Assembly: GCA_022572905.1 (NCBI GenBank) | Contig: JACZUZ010000005.1 | Location: 1-15,150 of the forward strand | Source: Candidatus Zixiibacteriota bacterium | Lineage (GTDB): Bacteria; Zixibacteria; MSB-5A5; GN15; JACZUZ01 | Direction of reading: 5' to 3' | DNA length: 15,150 nucleotides | Shown: positions 14,347-15,150 of the stretch, in pieces | Numbering within the stretch: the first letter of the stretch is position 1 | Layout of the letters: each line of letters opens with the position of its first letter | Notes under the pieces: model-generated | The model's input: only the letters and a program-made list of their open reading frames with translations | Database searches by the model: none | Told to the model about the DNA's origin: nothing | Made by a program: the position numbers and the translations under genes

Positions 14347-15150
14347 ATGCATACCCCCGCCGTAATTTCGAAGAAGAAACTCACTTCAAACGCATCACCA
14401 CTCGAAAATCCTCCGAATCGCAATCGTTCACGTTTTTCCGGACGAGCGCTAGTGGCGGCTTTACTCGCGTTTGCGCTCTATCCTTCATTCACAGCTGCCC
14501 AGAATATTGGAATGGTCGCGGACGATGGAACAAATACGGTAATTGTGTTTGATGGCGATGCTGACACCGTTCTCGGTACTGTTTCGCTCCCATCAGGAGG
14601 AGCTGTTGGTGATTGCGCCGTTACCGCAGATCAAGCGCTCGGCTTTGTCACCGATTTCGCCTCTCGGGTCTGGGTTATTGACCTGACTACTTCGCCGCCC
14701 AGCCTTGCCGCCGGCACAAACCCAATCCCGATCTCCAATCCCGGCGAAGACCTTATCATCTCGCCGAATGGGCAATTTCTGATTGTATGTGACGGCAGCG
14801 CCGTCGCGCCTATTTCAGTCGTGGACATCTCCTCTCGAACCGAAGTTTCTACTTTCGCGCCGGGAAGCAACTGCACCTCAGTCGATATCTGTCCGGACGG
14901 TTCGGTAATTGTAACGGAAGTTTTTCCGGGGAGAATTCATCGCCTCATTCTCGACGCATTTGGAAATTTGACCCATTCTGGCGAAACATTGAATCTGTCG
15001 AGCGACCCATTCAATGTCTACTGCGTACCCAACGGGAAATCCGGCGTAGTGATCACTGCAGGCCTGGCGGTTTCATTTACTATTCCGGGCCTGACACAAG
15101 TTGATGCGCGCTCTCTGTCCGGCCATGGCGTTTCGGGCGTCTTCAACCTG
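14347..15150 (+). CDS. Secreted YVTN-type beta-propeller protein, 3' end missing
   Basis: The only confident rightward gene has an AGAGG ribosome site 6 bases before its ATG and stays open for 268 codons to the window edge. Residues 1-33 form a long, basic, Asn/Pro/Ser-rich n-region. A hydrophobic core (ALVAALLAFALYPSF) and a TAA cleavage-like site follow near residue 51, so export is likely. The rest shows repeating propeller blades such as IGMVADDGTNTVIVFDGDAD, GFVTDFASRVWVIDL, LIISPNGQFLIVCDG and VDICPDGSVIVTE, typical of YVTN/NHL-like surface proteins. A Cys recurs about once per blade (GDC, LIVC, NCTS/DIC, VYC). Function is unknown. Propellers of this type usually bind proteins, sugars or metal cofactors. 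Confidence 0.85.
   Translation, partial: MHTPAVISKKKLTSNASPLENPPNRNRSRFSGRALVAALLAFALYPSFTAAQNIGMVADDGTNTVIVFDGDADTVLGTVSLPSGGAVGDCAVTADQALGFVTDFASRVWVIDLTTSPPSLAAGTNPIPISNPGEDLIISPNGQFLIVCDGSAVAPISVVDISSRTEVSTFAPGSNCTSVDICPDGSVIVTEVFPGRIHRLILDAFGNLTHSGETLNLSSDPFNVYCVPNGKSGVVITAGLAVSFTIPGLTQVDARSLSGHGVSGVFNL

Overview
The window is a 15 kb piece of a bacterial chromosome. All confident genes but one lie on the minus strand and are read from right to left. The last gene, at the right edge, runs rightward and is cut off. GC content looks moderate. Starts are ATG, GTG and TTG, and some are preceded by good purine-rich ribosome sites. I see no insertion sequence, prophage integrase, CRISPR array, rRNA or tRNA. 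A futalosine menaquinone pathway plus large glycine-rich and beta-propeller secreted proteins suggests an uncultured Gram-negative-like lineage, perhaps of the FCB group (for example Zixibacteria) or a deltaproteobacterial or acidobacterial relative. This is inferred from gene content only and is not a firm placement.

Region 1 (1-1460): an acidic 82-residue small protein with a good ribosome site, the possible start of a second minus-strand gene running off the left edge, and about 1.1 kb of gene-poor DNA. That DNA holds a strong minus-strand intrinsic terminator (699-736), inverted repeats and two doubtful small ORFs.

Region 2 (1461-9229): an eight-gene, probably single-operon menaquinone cluster. 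In order of transcription it reads mqnE, mqnA, mqnC, mqnD, an aminofutalosine deaminase-like amidohydrolase, ubiX, a UbiA-family prenyltransferase (mqnP) and ubiE/menG. MqnA and MqnE start the route from chorismate. The amidohydrolase would turn aminofutalosine into futalosine. MqnC and MqnD make 1,4-dihydroxy-6-naphthoate. UbiA would prenylate it, UbiX makes the prenyl-FMN needed by a UbiD-type decarboxylase, and UbiE methylates demethylmenaquinone. The nucleoside hydrolase (MqnB or MTAN type) and the UbiD-type decarboxylase are not in the window. A 157-bp leader upstream of mqnE carries mutually exclusive hairpins.

Region 3 (9387-13788): four minus-strand genes: an enoyl-CoA hydratase/isomerase, an NAD(P)-dependent aldehyde dehydrogenase, a small lipoprotein and a glycine-rich, right-handed beta-helix-like lipoprotein. 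The first three are spaced 20-60 bp apart, so they may be co-transcribed.

Region 4 (13789-15150): 0.56 kb without a convincing gene, then the 5' part of a secreted YVTN-type beta-propeller protein on the plus strand.

The best-supported story is the compact futalosine menaquinone operon. I found no clearly novel defence or mobile system.
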